Assembly (NCBI GenBank): GCA_021209875.1
Contig: JAGYVD010000008.1
Location: forward strand, 1,735,501 to 1,799,500
Length of the DNA stretch: 64,000 nt
Origin: Rosellinia necatrix
Lineage: Eukaryota > Ascomycota > Sordariomycetes > Xylariales > Xylariaceae
Direction of reading: 5' to 3'
The position numbers and the translations under genes are program-made. How positions within the stretch are numbered: position 1 is the stretch's first letter; the number at the start of each line of letters is the position of its first letter. Under the pieces are notes generated by a model that saw only the letters and a program-made list of their open reading frames with translations, did not search any database and was not told the origin of the DNA. Shown here one piece after another: positions 36,984 through 48,367 of the stretch.

Positions 36984-39713
36984 ACTAAGTATGACGGTGG
37001 GGAAGGACGGTTAGAGCAGAGCCCTGACTCGGTAGCATCTATACAGGCAAGAAACGCGAGCTGATGTGAGATTGATTGGATGACATGATGTAGATTAAAA
37101 TGCAATCTGCCTCTCAGAGCGGAAGCAGATGTTCGGTAAGTGGGATCACTAACGTAGGGGAGCCCGCATGAATAAGACGAAGCCCTGAGCAGTGGCATAT
37201 TCTGACGCCAAGCCGTGGGGGCTGGGATGGGCTGCTGAAGGATAGCTGACTTTGTTTATCGACCTCCCTATGCTGGCTTGGATTTGCACCTTCACTTGAG
37301 TGGACGCCTCGTGATTGGGCTCAACTCGAGGCAAGTTTGTCTGACCGGTGAAGGCACGTGAGGATCGTCAGTGGCTAATATGTATACATCCATACGAACA
37401 AGGAAACCCTCGCCATCTCGCCTATCAGTGAGATCTACAGTACTTGCACTAGAGTGATGGAACCTGAGTAAAATGTCGTGGTTGCATATGTACATTACAC
37501 TACTAAGTAGCTAGTTACATACTTGTAATTCTTTTCTTTTTCTCGTCCCTTTTTATCGGGCTGGAGATCTTGGTTCTTCCGATCCCGTCGGGGACTCATG
37601 TCGGTCTTCAGCCTTATATGGTAGATCGCCCAATTAGTCGCGATTATCGTAAGATATATATATATATATATATAGGGGCCGTCAGTGTCGTCGTTTGCGA
37701 CCAGATAATGTTTCATGTTGTAGATGGAGGTTGGTGTCTCTGAGGCCGGGATAATCTGCCTTGTGGCTGTTGGGCTGTTCGAATGTCGCATTGCCAAGAG
37801 CGTTGACAAGCTGTATAATTGGTCGCCCATATCGTGTCGGAGATCCTGTTTCGACCCGTCAGAATCCCGTCAACAGCCTAGGTTTAGTATACTGCTAGAT
37901 GGCGTATATTGGTTATCTGAGAGAGGGGGCGAGACGCTCTCGAGGTCGGGTATCGAGTGCTTCATGCATCGCAGCCCGCAGATTTATGAATGATCACAAG
38001 CCACATCCACATCGTATTGGGATCGTATTGGGACAGGTATTATATAATCGCTGGTCGGCTGCGAATGTCTGGCATGTGAGGTGTGGTTGCATTGCTGTCA
38101 CGTTCAGACATTCAGACATTCAGACACTTCGTTACATACATACACCAGACAGACATTCGGACGGAGTCGGCCCAAAAGGGTTCGTCGTTCTCGAACAGGG
38201 GATTGGCCGCAAAAAGCACCAGTCACATTTCCCCTGGCTAGACCCTGCCTCCAATGCCACTGTGCAATGTCGTGATGATGGTAATGATGTGCATGACGTG
38301 ATATCACATTACGAATGCCTACTATGTATAATGCAGCGCATGCGACTGGGTAGATGCACCTGAACTCTGCGGTTTCAGCATCCCCCAACTATGTCGAGAG
38401 CAAAGCCTCGGGAATGCGGCGGAGTGCCGATCGATCACTTAGGGTGGGCCGGAGGCGCCCACGGCTCACGGGGCTCCGTACGCTGCTCCATAGTTATCAA
38501 AACACACCCAGCCGGCGTCCGAGAGGGGATGGGCGAATTGATTGCTCTGGACAGACCTTGGATCCCCTGGGCATCGTGAGGATCGAGCAGAACAGTTTGC
38601 TCCAGCCCGACTCCAGCCCGACTCCAGCCTAATTTCGTTGAGGAAGAAGGAACAGGGAAAAGGGGTTTTCTTCTCGGACTGGCTTGTTGCAAGTCAATGC
38701 ATGCCAAGATGCCAAGGAAGCTATAGAGCCCATCTGGTTCTTGGCACTGAAGAGGAGGGTGGCCGTGATAACCGAAACACAACACCGAAACAATGACGGG
38801 TTCTCGGTGCCCAGGCTCTAGGAACCGTCCTGTCGAATACATTCAATTCCGGTCGTCGCTCGCCCACTGCCATACGCCGTGCTATCCGAAAAATGATCGG
38901 CTACACGTACATGTATATACAACATACATATATGTGCGTACGTGGTATGTTTAGAATTCGGAATTCGGAACGGTTGACGACTACGTATTGATTGCGAGGC
39001 CGCGAAACGACGTGATACCAGATTTTCGACAGAGGGCTTGGCGACAGATTAGGCGTGGTATGCTAGCAGATATTTTAAATTTGCATATGTCTTCCATCGG
39101 ACTGCCCCCATAACATGTACATCCTTAGTACCATCGCGATGGATGAAAGGAAGGGGGGGAAAGTTCAACATGGACTAGTTACCCTTGGTAGTGTAGAGAT
39201 GTGGTTGATGGGATCGATAACCTGGGGCTTTCTTTCGAAAATATAGGCGGATGCTGGTTGTTGATTGGACGACGGTATACCAGGTACGGCATTTTGATGA
39301 TTCCATCGTCCTCATGGGGCGGTTGATCACACCCGCCACCGGATTGATCACCTCCACATCGCTTCTTGTTGTCGCGTGCTGTTGACTACGTAGGTAGTAC
39401 TTGTCGAGTACCTACAGACGCACATACATACCAGGTACTTACCTATAGCTTATATAATAGTGTGGTGTGGATATTTATATATGTACTGTACTATACATAC
39501 ACGTGTATATATATGCCACCGCTTCCTCCCATTGCTACCCGGTACAGTATGTAGCACTCGAAATTAATTATTCTGCATACAAGGTGCATACACACTGACA
39601 AGAATAATGACCATGCGCAACCGCATTGCAGACGCATAGAAATTGGAAGCATATTTACACGCTTGTAGATCTCAAAGTTCGAGAAGGGTGCAATGACCGG
39701 CACTCCTCGACTG

Positions 39714-39790
39714 TTTGGGTATGGCCTGGGTATGACCTGGGTATAACCTGGGTATGATCTGGGTATGACCTGGGTATGATCTGGGTATGG
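39714..39790. repeat. 11-bp tandem repeat, seven copies
   Basis: Seven adjoining copies of an 11-bp unit close to CCTGGGTATGA; the variation is mostly C/T at the first base and G/A near the end. Both types of difference are transitions. No spacers, so not a CRISPR array. Confidence 0.95.
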
Positions 39791-40893
39791 TTACTTAGGT
39801 AGTCTCTGTCGTAGCCGCTTAGCCTCTTCTGGTATGATTGGCCATCTGCATCTCGCGCGGATTTTGTTAGGCAAGAAGCGAACACAGAACTTCTAGACAG
39901 AGTTAGGGGGTGCAGAGAGCCTGGGGCAGAACGGTGCAGTGCAGACAACCTACCTAAACCACACTGCACTAAACTGACCGGAACAGATCCAGGGTTCCTT
40001 GTTACCCGATTGTGGAGGGCATGTAAATTGATTGGCGGGTGGCGACGTACATCCCTGTCTAAGCCCCTCCCTAGTCCGCCTGGTGTGGTCGGAGGGTGGT
40101 GGTTTTGTGTGGTGTCGCAGCCAGGTACCTGCCTAGGTAGTGTATTAGTTACCACCCACATACACTACCTACCTACCTACTACTACCTAAGGTACCTACC
40201 GACCTACCTACCTACCTGATGGATGGTGAGTTTGGTGCCTTGGACACCTGCAAAAAAAACGCCGGCCGTGCACTGGAAACGGAAGTCAATCCATCCTATC
40301 TCCCCTTTTCCACTTTTCCTGGCGCCTTCTGGGATCACCACCGCTGTTCGCTGTGCCTCTACCGAAATAATTAAATGATGCCAGGCCCTTGAGAGAGCGA
40401 CAGATGCCTGTCCCGATACGCTGCGCTAGACGAACGGTACTATTCTTATCCCGCCCGTGGCCGCCTCCTCGTCTCAACCCCCTCGACACATCTCAACTCG
40501 TCTTCCCTCTTGTCACCTCACCCGTCCACCGTCCACGCGTGTGCTCTAGGTCCCGTCCCCCCCCCTACCTAACCGTCCTCCCGGTCGTCCATCTCCATCC
40601 CTTGGGATTTCCGCCCGCTCGAGCGATCGTCTCTTCTGATCTCTGTTGTAATTCTTCCTAACCTTTTGTTGCGCGCTTGACTTGTGACGGTACTTGTGAC
40701 GGTCGTTTCTAACACAACACATCCACATCGTTTCGTTTGCCTTGAAACCGCAGCGTTGGACTGGTCCTCTTCTTGTTACTTATACTGCACATTAACTACA
40801 CCTTTTTTTGTCTTATAATTATCCTAGTTGGACCCTCGTTTGCCCACCCAGGCTGCCGCTCCCTCAGAAAAACCACTCGGAACCAAACCAGAC

Positions 40894-40985
40894 GGACACA
40901 CATACAAGACACACATACAGGACACACATACAGACGTACAGACGTACAGACATACAGACATACAGACAGGCATATAGACAAACAG
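40894..40985. repeat. CACACATACAGA-type degenerate repeat in the acyltransferase leader
   Basis: ACACACATACAGG units pass into ACAGACGT and ACAGACAT units. It lies about 400-480 bp before the acyltransferase-3 start codon. Confidence 0.9.
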
Positions 40986-41371
40986 TCAAACAGTCTGAAA
41001 AGTCCGCCCACCCTCGGTCGGCCCTTCTAATACGCGCACCCAGCTACGCGCACCCGGATCCACGCAGCCTGCGCCTCTTCCAACTCGGCTTGTTTTTGCC
41101 GGCTCGCACTTGTACGACTTCCCCGTCTTTCAACAGGAACAGGAAACCTCGACTCCTGGTGCTACCGCAATCCCTTTGCCGCAACCCGAGACAATCTCGT
41201 TGTTACCTGTCGGGCCCCGCGCCACGTCGCTCGCTGTCCAACAACCACAGTCTTTCATCATTTCTACCGAATCCCCAACCAACCGTGCGGACCATTCCAT
41301 CTTCATTTCCCGAGGCATGATATAACGTTGGCACTCTAGCAACTGGAGGTATTTCCGAATAGTGTGACAAG

Positions 41372-43176
41372 ATGCCTGTTGGCAAAGAGGGAAACGTCAA
41401 ATGGGTCGATGTAAGTATACTCGGACTGTCTCGCTCGTCCTGCGCCCCGACAAACCTCCTGGATGCATGTCGCAACGCCATCATCCCGTCGGCCGTGAGA
41501 TGCTCGGCGACTGCCTGTGACGACGATACCCCGTTTTCCGCCCATCGCGAGATCTTGGAGAAGTGCTGCGTCGGTTAGCTCTGGCTCTGGCTGCAAGCAC
41601 TCGGCTACGCATGCACCGTGGACGCTAGGCCTACGAGATCTTTGGGTGCGAGTCAAGCCAGAGTCGGTCTCCGAGGTGGTAGCGGGTGTATCGTGGTCTG
41701 TCGTCATCGTACGCCACATCTTGGTACAGGGCAACTTGGGGTCACCAGGAACGGCTAGTGCCAAAGTCATCATTACCAATGCCTACCCAACTGTCCATTT
41801 GTCCTATGCAATAACTAACTGAATCGTCATCTATAGGGCCTTAGAGGTCTCGCCTCATCACTTGTCGTCTTAACTCATATCGCGCGAGCTTTCGATGGAG
41901 ATCTCTTCCTCCCTGCTTCGGCTGCCGGTGCCGCGCCGCGCCTCCTCCAACTGCCCTTTCTCCGAATTCTCGTCCAGGGTCGTATTGGAGTCACTATCTT
42001 CTCGTTCGTTACTGGTTACGTATGCGCTCTCAAGCCGATCAAACTCTACCGCCAAAATAACCAAGATGCCGCGTTTAACGCCGTTGCCAAGTCCGCGCTT
42101 AGCCGTGTTCCTCGGTTGATCATTCCTTGTTCGCTCGCGACCGTCATTATCTGGGTTATGGCACAACTGGGCATGTTCCTCGTGGGGAAGTCGAGCGATT
42201 GCTGGTGGTGTGGTAAGACGGCACCGGACCGCATGAGCAACATCTTTTCCTCGATTAACCACCTCATCTTCAACATTATCAACACTTGGACTCACGGCGC
42301 CAACGCATATGATGGGAACCAGTGGACTCTTCTCCCCTTGCTGAGGGGGAGTATGCAGGTCTATACCTTTATCGTTGCCACGGCCTATTTGCAACCACGG
42401 TATCGAATGCTTGCTAGCTTGGTCGTCTATTTCTACTTTTATATTGCAGGCGACTGTAAGTTGTCCCCATCTACGATCACTATCTGGCACTCTCGCTCCT
42501 TTAATAACCCATCATTTCCTAACCGTTCTTAGCTGCTTTTGGTATGCAATTCTTCTGGGGCGTTTTCCTTTGCGACGTACAGAATCATCCTGCCGCAAAT
42601 GACTTCCTAGTCCGGAGGCCGAAGCTTTCACGTGTTCTAGCTATCGTGTTCTTAACACTTGGTCTTTACGTGGCTTCATACCCTGAGGGACACCCTGAAT
42701 GGTCAACCTGGTCTCGTTGGCAATACAAGGTTCTCGTTCATATCGTTCCGAAGGGAGGTGAAATCCCTCGGTTCGGCTCAGGTATTGGATTACAACTTAT
42801 CACTCTCGGTTTACATTTCATGCCTGCGCTGCGCGACTTTTTATCATCCAAACCCCTATTGTGGCTTGGTAAGCAGTCGTTCGCCGTCTATCTGCTCCAC
42901 GGTCCCCTCCTTCGTAGCGTTCTCTGCTGGATGGTCTACGGAATTTACGTCCCCCCTGATATCACGAATGAGAACGGTGAGGTCTTACACGGAAAGCTGG
43001 TATTCCCGGGCGCGTTAAGGCTTCTCATTGCGTTACCGTTCTGGATTCCTTTGAACTATGGCGCTGCCATGCTGTGGACTGGTTACGTGGACCCTTGGTG
43101 CGCAAGACTGACTGAGAAGATCGTCGGTTATATCAAGTTAGAGCGTGATGAGAAAGGGGTGCTTCTACCACAGTAG
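41372..43176 (+). CDS. Acyltransferase-3 family multi-spanning membrane protein
   Basis: Integral membrane O-acyltransferase of the acyltransferase-3 family, which moves acyl groups to extracellular or lumenal acceptors; the fungal substrate is unknown. Exons 41372-41410, 41837-42455 and 42533-43176 give 433 residues. The first exon has 13 codons and the following intron is 426 nt, long for this window. The junction rebuilds the family N-terminal motif WVDGLRGLASSLVVLTH, with Asp13, Arg16 and His27, the charged residues conserved in the family. Hydrophobic segments alternate with short loops; I count roughly eight to ten, for example VYTFIVATAYL, LAIVFLTLGLYVAS and LLIALPFWIPLNYGAAML. The LGKQSFAVYLLHGP motif near residue 335 is also characteristic. 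Related proteins include hard-surface-induced proteins of Colletotrichum. Intron branch sites (ACTAAC, CCTAAC) support the model. Confidence 0.92.
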
Positions 43177-45865
43177 AAGTATGATGTTAGGTGAACTCTG
43201 AGAAAAAAAAATCGTCTAAGAACCATGAGCCCGATCCGAATCCAGCCGAGCGTGCTCAATTACCGACATGCATTCTCATCCATTCCTTCCTCCGATTTAC
43301 GTATCGCCACACGCGCGGGATCGCCGTGTTTAGATAGGAGATCTGTACAAAAGACTTGCGCCATTCGACGCGACAGTATAGGCAATTGGCCTTGCGATTC
43401 TTGTCGATACAATCACTTGGACCTTGCGGAGCCGGCGTTTCTGGTTTGGAGTACATGTCAACCCCCGATTCAAGGGCAATCGCATTAAGGGAAAGCAGCA
43501 TAATATGGTGTTCATCTATAAGTGGTCGATATCTGTCCTTCAACTCGGCGCCGATGATCACAGGTTGGGCAGACATAGCGAAGATTGCATGGGCATGAAG
43601 ACAGTGGGTTTTATACCCATCATTGTCTACTCTACCCGCAAAACGCCACAGGCGCATCCACCGGGGGAAATGATAGATGATAGAAGTTGGTGATTCGCGC
43701 TTTACGCGGCTACGTGAAGGTAGCAATCACTTAATGTACAAAATCCTCTTTTATGTTGCTCTTCGCTCGGCATCCTGCCGTACCGTGCATGTTACCAACC
43801 ATATACATGTGTTACACATCAGACTTCAGGCATACAGTAATTTTAATCCAAGTATTCCATGTACGCATGCCCTAATAACTACCCCCATCACTGCTATTAT
43901 TATCTGTTCATTGGACGTCCTCTCCGGTCATCCAAGGTTGGTCCTATGTTGGTGCATAGAGGTAGCCTTGTAGGATTCCGGCACAGTTAGCCGAGTCCAA
44001 GGGATTAAGAGACGGAAGGAGAAAACCGGCAAAGGTATATACTAAGTAGACTGATATGATCCTGCCTGCCACATTTCGCCTTTCCGTATGTCCTGGGGGT
44101 ATGTGCGACGGACGGGTGATGGGTGTCTCGTTTGGATTGACCGACCAACCGATCGACCGACTGACTGATCTCAATTGATTGATTGATTGATTGGCAAAGA
44201 TCGAGACTCGGTGGCGGGCGGAGGCGGAGCTAGCACTTGTGACCTGCTCAGCCTCGAGGTGGGCTATAGTTAGTTAGTTAGTTAGTTAGCTAGCTGTGCG
44301 CGCGATCCTTTTCTCTCGCAACGCAATATACCTCCGGCTGACATTCGAGGCTGGCTCACTACACCTACCTACCTACCTATCTGGGTTGTTACCTAACCTG
44401 CCTGCCCTCCCCCCCCCCTCTCCCCAACGAGACGTATCAAGGCTTCAATGGGGCGGGCTGGCTGTCTGCCTTGCAGAGACGGCTGGCCATGATATAGCTA
44501 GCTGGAAGCCCTCCTTTCTGTGATCTTTTTGTTATCCAATCGGCACAGACGGAGGGCCCGTACCCTGCGCGATGGAACGTCGCGAACTAGGTGGTGAGGG
44601 CGCGGGCCGTGCCGGCTTCCGATTCTGGCGGTAAAGGGTTGATTGTACGGGGAGACGTTGTAATGGGGGGTTAGGTGAAGTCGGGGGCGATTTTTATGGG
44701 TGGATGAATAAATATTTTATTTGTGGCAGTTTTGGTCACTCCAAGATCCATAAATGAGGTTCGGTGTCTGGAAAGTGGTTATATAGACCCAAACAAAACA
44801 CCTATGCTTGTGTGGCGTGGCCCGCGTGAACTAGGTTGCACTTCAGGAACTTTTGGCGTGTCGCGAGATGAACCCAGGCTTCGAAGGCGGCGACCATCTG
44901 GGTATGAAAGCGGCTATGATGCAAACCGCCTTTACTAAGCCCAATCATGATCGATATGATGAGTCTTATGCCAGGCCTGGATACTACAGCCCCTATTCGG
45001 CACAGAAGCGTGTGCCTCTATACTGTTGGAGAACATCCACAACGTTGTTTCACATACTTTCCAGATGGGGAGTGACGATCGATCAAAACGATGTCCTCCA
45101 GATAATATATTGGCCGGGAAGAGAGGGGAAACGACAAAAATTTGTGTATGATGCCTTCAATAAGCTGCGAAAGGAATGTGTCCCTCATCTATGCAAATAG
45201 CACGATAGATACTGCTTATATGAAGCTGCTGTGACATTGCTAATAAGCGCTTCCACTCCCCAAGTGTAATGTTATCATATAATGTTTTCGCTCTAAAGCC
45301 AAGCTCGTTGTTATGAGAGTAGTATTGCCGAGCCCATTTGATAACCGCGGCGGGCTCGCGAGGCATCGATCTCATTGGTACGGCTCATTTCAGACATACA
45401 GATGCACTCACCCTGGTATATAGCCCTTTTTAACCCTCACCATTCTGGATACTCCCCTCTGCACATCTAGAGTGAATAAATTGGATAGCCCACTAGGCAA
45501 TGTGGCCGGCACTTTTCCTAGCAACCACAGCGGTAGGCCGGGCGGAAGGCGAGGAGTCGAGGTTGGCTCGCTTGGCTGTTGGTTCGGCCGAGGCACCCAA
45601 TAGTCGATAATCTAGATCTCCAAGATCACCAGAATGCATATGATGCCCGTCTCTTCATTACCTAGTGACCGAGATTTCTCCTTGCGTTAAAGAGCCGGGG
45701 GGAGGGGGATATAGGACGGAGAAGCTGGGAAGGATAAAAGATCCCTCAACCCGCAATAATCCGTTGTTCGCCGGCTCTCTTTTCTTTTCTGTCTGCGTGT
45801 TAATTCTTGCTCCAGGGGAATACAAGACGACAAGCTGGAATCACGGCCGTTGCGTTAGTATCAAG
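43177..45865. other. Intergenic region, possible small ORF antisense to the acyltransferase 3' side
   Basis: A minus-strand open frame at 43256-43660 (about 134 codons from an internal ATG) has an ordinary protein-like composition with four Cys, but I recognise no domain and see no neighbour that explains it; treated as unproven. The ORF at 44853-45200 (+) is also anonymous. GATT and GTTA tetramer runs lie at 44175-44192 and 44268-44291, and a C run at 44408-44417. A TAAAAG element at about 45735, 130 bp before the DUF1996 start, may be its TATA-like box. Confidence 0.5.
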
Positions 45866-46699
45866 ATGCATTGGAAATCGATGACCGCGCTCGCCTTGGC
45901 GGCGCCGACAGCCGCCCTCCTCCGGTTCTCGTGCACTCAACTCACCATCGACCGAGTTGACCCCCGTGAGTAGCCCTCGGCGTCCATTTGGAGAGCCCTC
46001 CATCACCGCACTGCTTTGGCTCGCAATGCCATGTTAGCACCGCGTCGCATCAACGCCCTACACATGATCTTCCAACATCGTAGGAGAGATCGCTAACTAA
46101 AACCATCCAAAGTGGTCAACCCGGGCCTCCTACCGAGTCCCCATCTACACCAGATCATCGGCGGCGTAAGTCCGACCCTTCCCCCCTTCCTCCGACCCAA
46201 AACCCGGGCCCCGCTGACGGCGGCGCCTGGACAGAACTCGTTCAACGTGACGATGGACCCGGGTAAGGACATGCCGGCGGAGTCGGCGTGCACGACGTGC
46301 CAGTTCGTGGAGGACTCGTCCAACTACTGGACGGCGGTGCTCTTCTTCCGGGCGCGCAACGGGACGTACCGGCGGGTGCCGATCGTGCCCAACGTCGGCT
46401 TCGACGGCGCCGAGGGCGGCATGACCGTCTACTACATGCAGAACGGCCTGGCCGACTACCAGCAGACGTCCAAGGTGACCGCCTTCCGCCCCGGCTTCCG
46501 CATGATCATCGGCGACCCCCTCACCCAGACCGCCGCCGCCGCCAACCGCTTCCGCCAGGTCACCTTCACGTGCCTGCAGGACCCGAGCACCCGCTTCCCC
46601 GAGACCAAGAACTTCCCTGGCAAGCCGTGTCCGGCCGGCATCATGGCCAACATCCGGTTCCCGACGTAAGTCGCCGCTGTTGTTGCTGCTGCTGCTGTT

Positions 46700-46753
<54 letters not shown>

Positions 46754-47625
46754 GGAGAGAGGGGTTGATGTGAAGTTCGAGGATGATCAAGTAGAGAGCC
46801 GTGCGCGCTAACCTGGGCATGTGTGTGTGGGTGGGTGATTTTAGGTGCTGGGACGGCAAGAACCTCGATACGCAGAACCACATGGACCACATGGCGTACC
46901 CGGCCAGCGGGACCTTCGACTCGCGGGGCCCGTGCCCGGCCTCGCACCCGGTGCCGGTGCCGCAGCTGATGTACGAGACTGTGTGGGACACGCGCCGGTT
47001 CAACAACCCCGAGGACTGGCCCGAGGACGGCTCGCAGCCGTTCGTCTGGTCGTTCGGCGACCAAACCGTGAGCGAGGGCGATCCTCCTATGTCCCCCCCC
47101 CTTCCCCTTCTCCCTTCCCTCTTCTCCCCTTTCCCCCCTTTCCTCTCCTTCCCTAGGGATAAATTTCGTCCAAAGGGAGAGAAAAGAGAGATCTAACAAA
47201 TATGGTCGCCGTAGGGCTACGGCAGCCACGGAGACTACCTGTTCGGCTGGAAGGGCGACGCGCTGCAGCGGACCATGGACACGCCGTGCTACGTCAACTG
47301 CCCGACGCTCACGACGCAGCCCGTGGCGGACCAGAACAGGTGCAAGGTCGCGCAGTCGTACAAGGAGGACATCGATGGCTGTAAGTAAACTTTCCTACAT
47401 CTCTCTCTCCCTACGTCTACTCCCCTCCCCCCCCTTTTTTTTTTTTTATTCCCGACGGCTTGGCGGTTTCCTCCCCAAGAAGGGGGGGGAGGAGAGGGGC
47501 GAAATACCGTACTCGTATTCGTCAACTCCACGAATCATCACGCTCGCTCACTCTATTATCTAGGGCTCCCTGAACTTCCCGGCAATCCGGTCGTGTCGAG
47601 GCGATGGGCGGAGAATCACCAATAG
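45866..47625 (+). CDS. Secreted DUF1996 protein, GC-rich copy
   Basis: DUF1996 proteins are secreted fungal proteins of unknown activity, some fused to carbohydrate- or wall-binding domains. Six exons: 45866-45965, 46113-46165, 46235-46665, 46845-47067, 47215-47380 and 47564-47625, giving 344 residues. A signal peptide spans about residues 1-18. The family signature follows: [31 protein letters not shown] with paired histidines, [25 protein letters not shown] and PGFRMIIGDP. Next come the Cys-rich [49 protein letters not shown] and DGWLPELPG. Ten or so cysteines suggest disulfides. Intron 3 contains a long GA tract and intron 5 a T run. The second DUF1996 gene at 62064 has the same order of motifs. 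The last exon adds a short basic tail (VVSRRWAENHQ) that the other copy lacks. Confidence 0.92.
46703..46751. repeat. (GA)n microsatellite, about 24 units
   Basis: Uninterrupted GA run in intron 3 of the first DUF1996 gene, about 35 bp after its donor site. Confidence 0.97.
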
Positions 47626-48367
47626 ATGCAATAGGCAAATTCAGGCGCGCGGGGGGTCTCAGAGAGAGAGAGAGAGAGAAGGGGGGAGCGGTTCAATGTC
47701 TGTATACCTCGGTTAGAGATCAAGTCCCCGCATCACCGGGAGCTAGACGCCTCGGCTGCTTGTGTCAGAAGAGATACATACCTCGCTTAAGGATGCCGGA
47801 TAGTCAATGCAGGTACACCAGGTAGACAGGTTTGATTTGCGCTTCTGATGCATGCATCACTTGTGCTTATATGGGGGGGGATTTGTTGAGATTTGTTGAA
47901 GTTTGTTGGTTGTTGGTTCGGCGAGCTTACCTACCAAGGGAAGGGAAGGGGAGGCCACGACGAAGCCGTTTGATTAGGTGCCGAGGGTGCCTTAACTATC
48001 TAAGGCATCCTGCGGGCTCCTTGACATCCCCGCCGACCAATAAGCAGCCATCAAATATCAGACAATTGCATCGATACATAACTGCATAAGTACTTACCAC
48101 AAAGTATCGAGACTACGGGATTCCAGCCGCTCGCGTTCCAAACAGATGACAATTACAATTGTCCACCCAACACACGTCAAAGGGGGCTCTCGGGGCCTCG
48201 GAACCTTGGTTAAGCCGCACGTCCCGGCCCCTGCCCCCCGTCCTTGACCGTTCGTCATTGACTGACATATTTTCTCCGTCTCCTCCCCGCTTCGTAAAAA
48301 ACGCCTGGTCCAGACGATTGACCGCGCAATAAAAAAAAAATAAAAACAAAATAAAAACAAAATAAAC
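47626..48367. other. Intergenic region before the P450 gene
   Basis: Contains another GA run (47661-47680), just downstream of the DUF1996 stop codon. The 40 bases before the P450 start are almost only A with repeated AAAACAAAATAA words, a typical fungal 5' leader. No gene seen. Confidence 0.65.

Larger units (their letters stand above)
33215..41371. other. 8.2-kb gene-poor region with several tandem repeats
   Basis: No supported gene. A GC-rich island at about 33740-34500 is open in up to five frames, none recognised. ORFs at 35924-36394, 37899-38363 and 38435-38842 are similarly anonymous. The region holds short tandem repeats (separate entries), a TTCAGACA unit three times at 38103-38126 and an 11-bp TCCAGCCCGAC unit at 38601-38629. 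From about 39390 to 40220 TACC/TAGG words are dense. The last 600 bases before 41372 are C-rich and contain a CAGACATA-type repeat, a likely promoter and long 5' UTR of the acyltransferase-3 gene. Confidence 0.55.

Noticed and set aside
39714..39790. CRISPR-like array
   Set aside because: The units adjoin directly without spacers, and the DNA is eukaryotic nuclear sequence.
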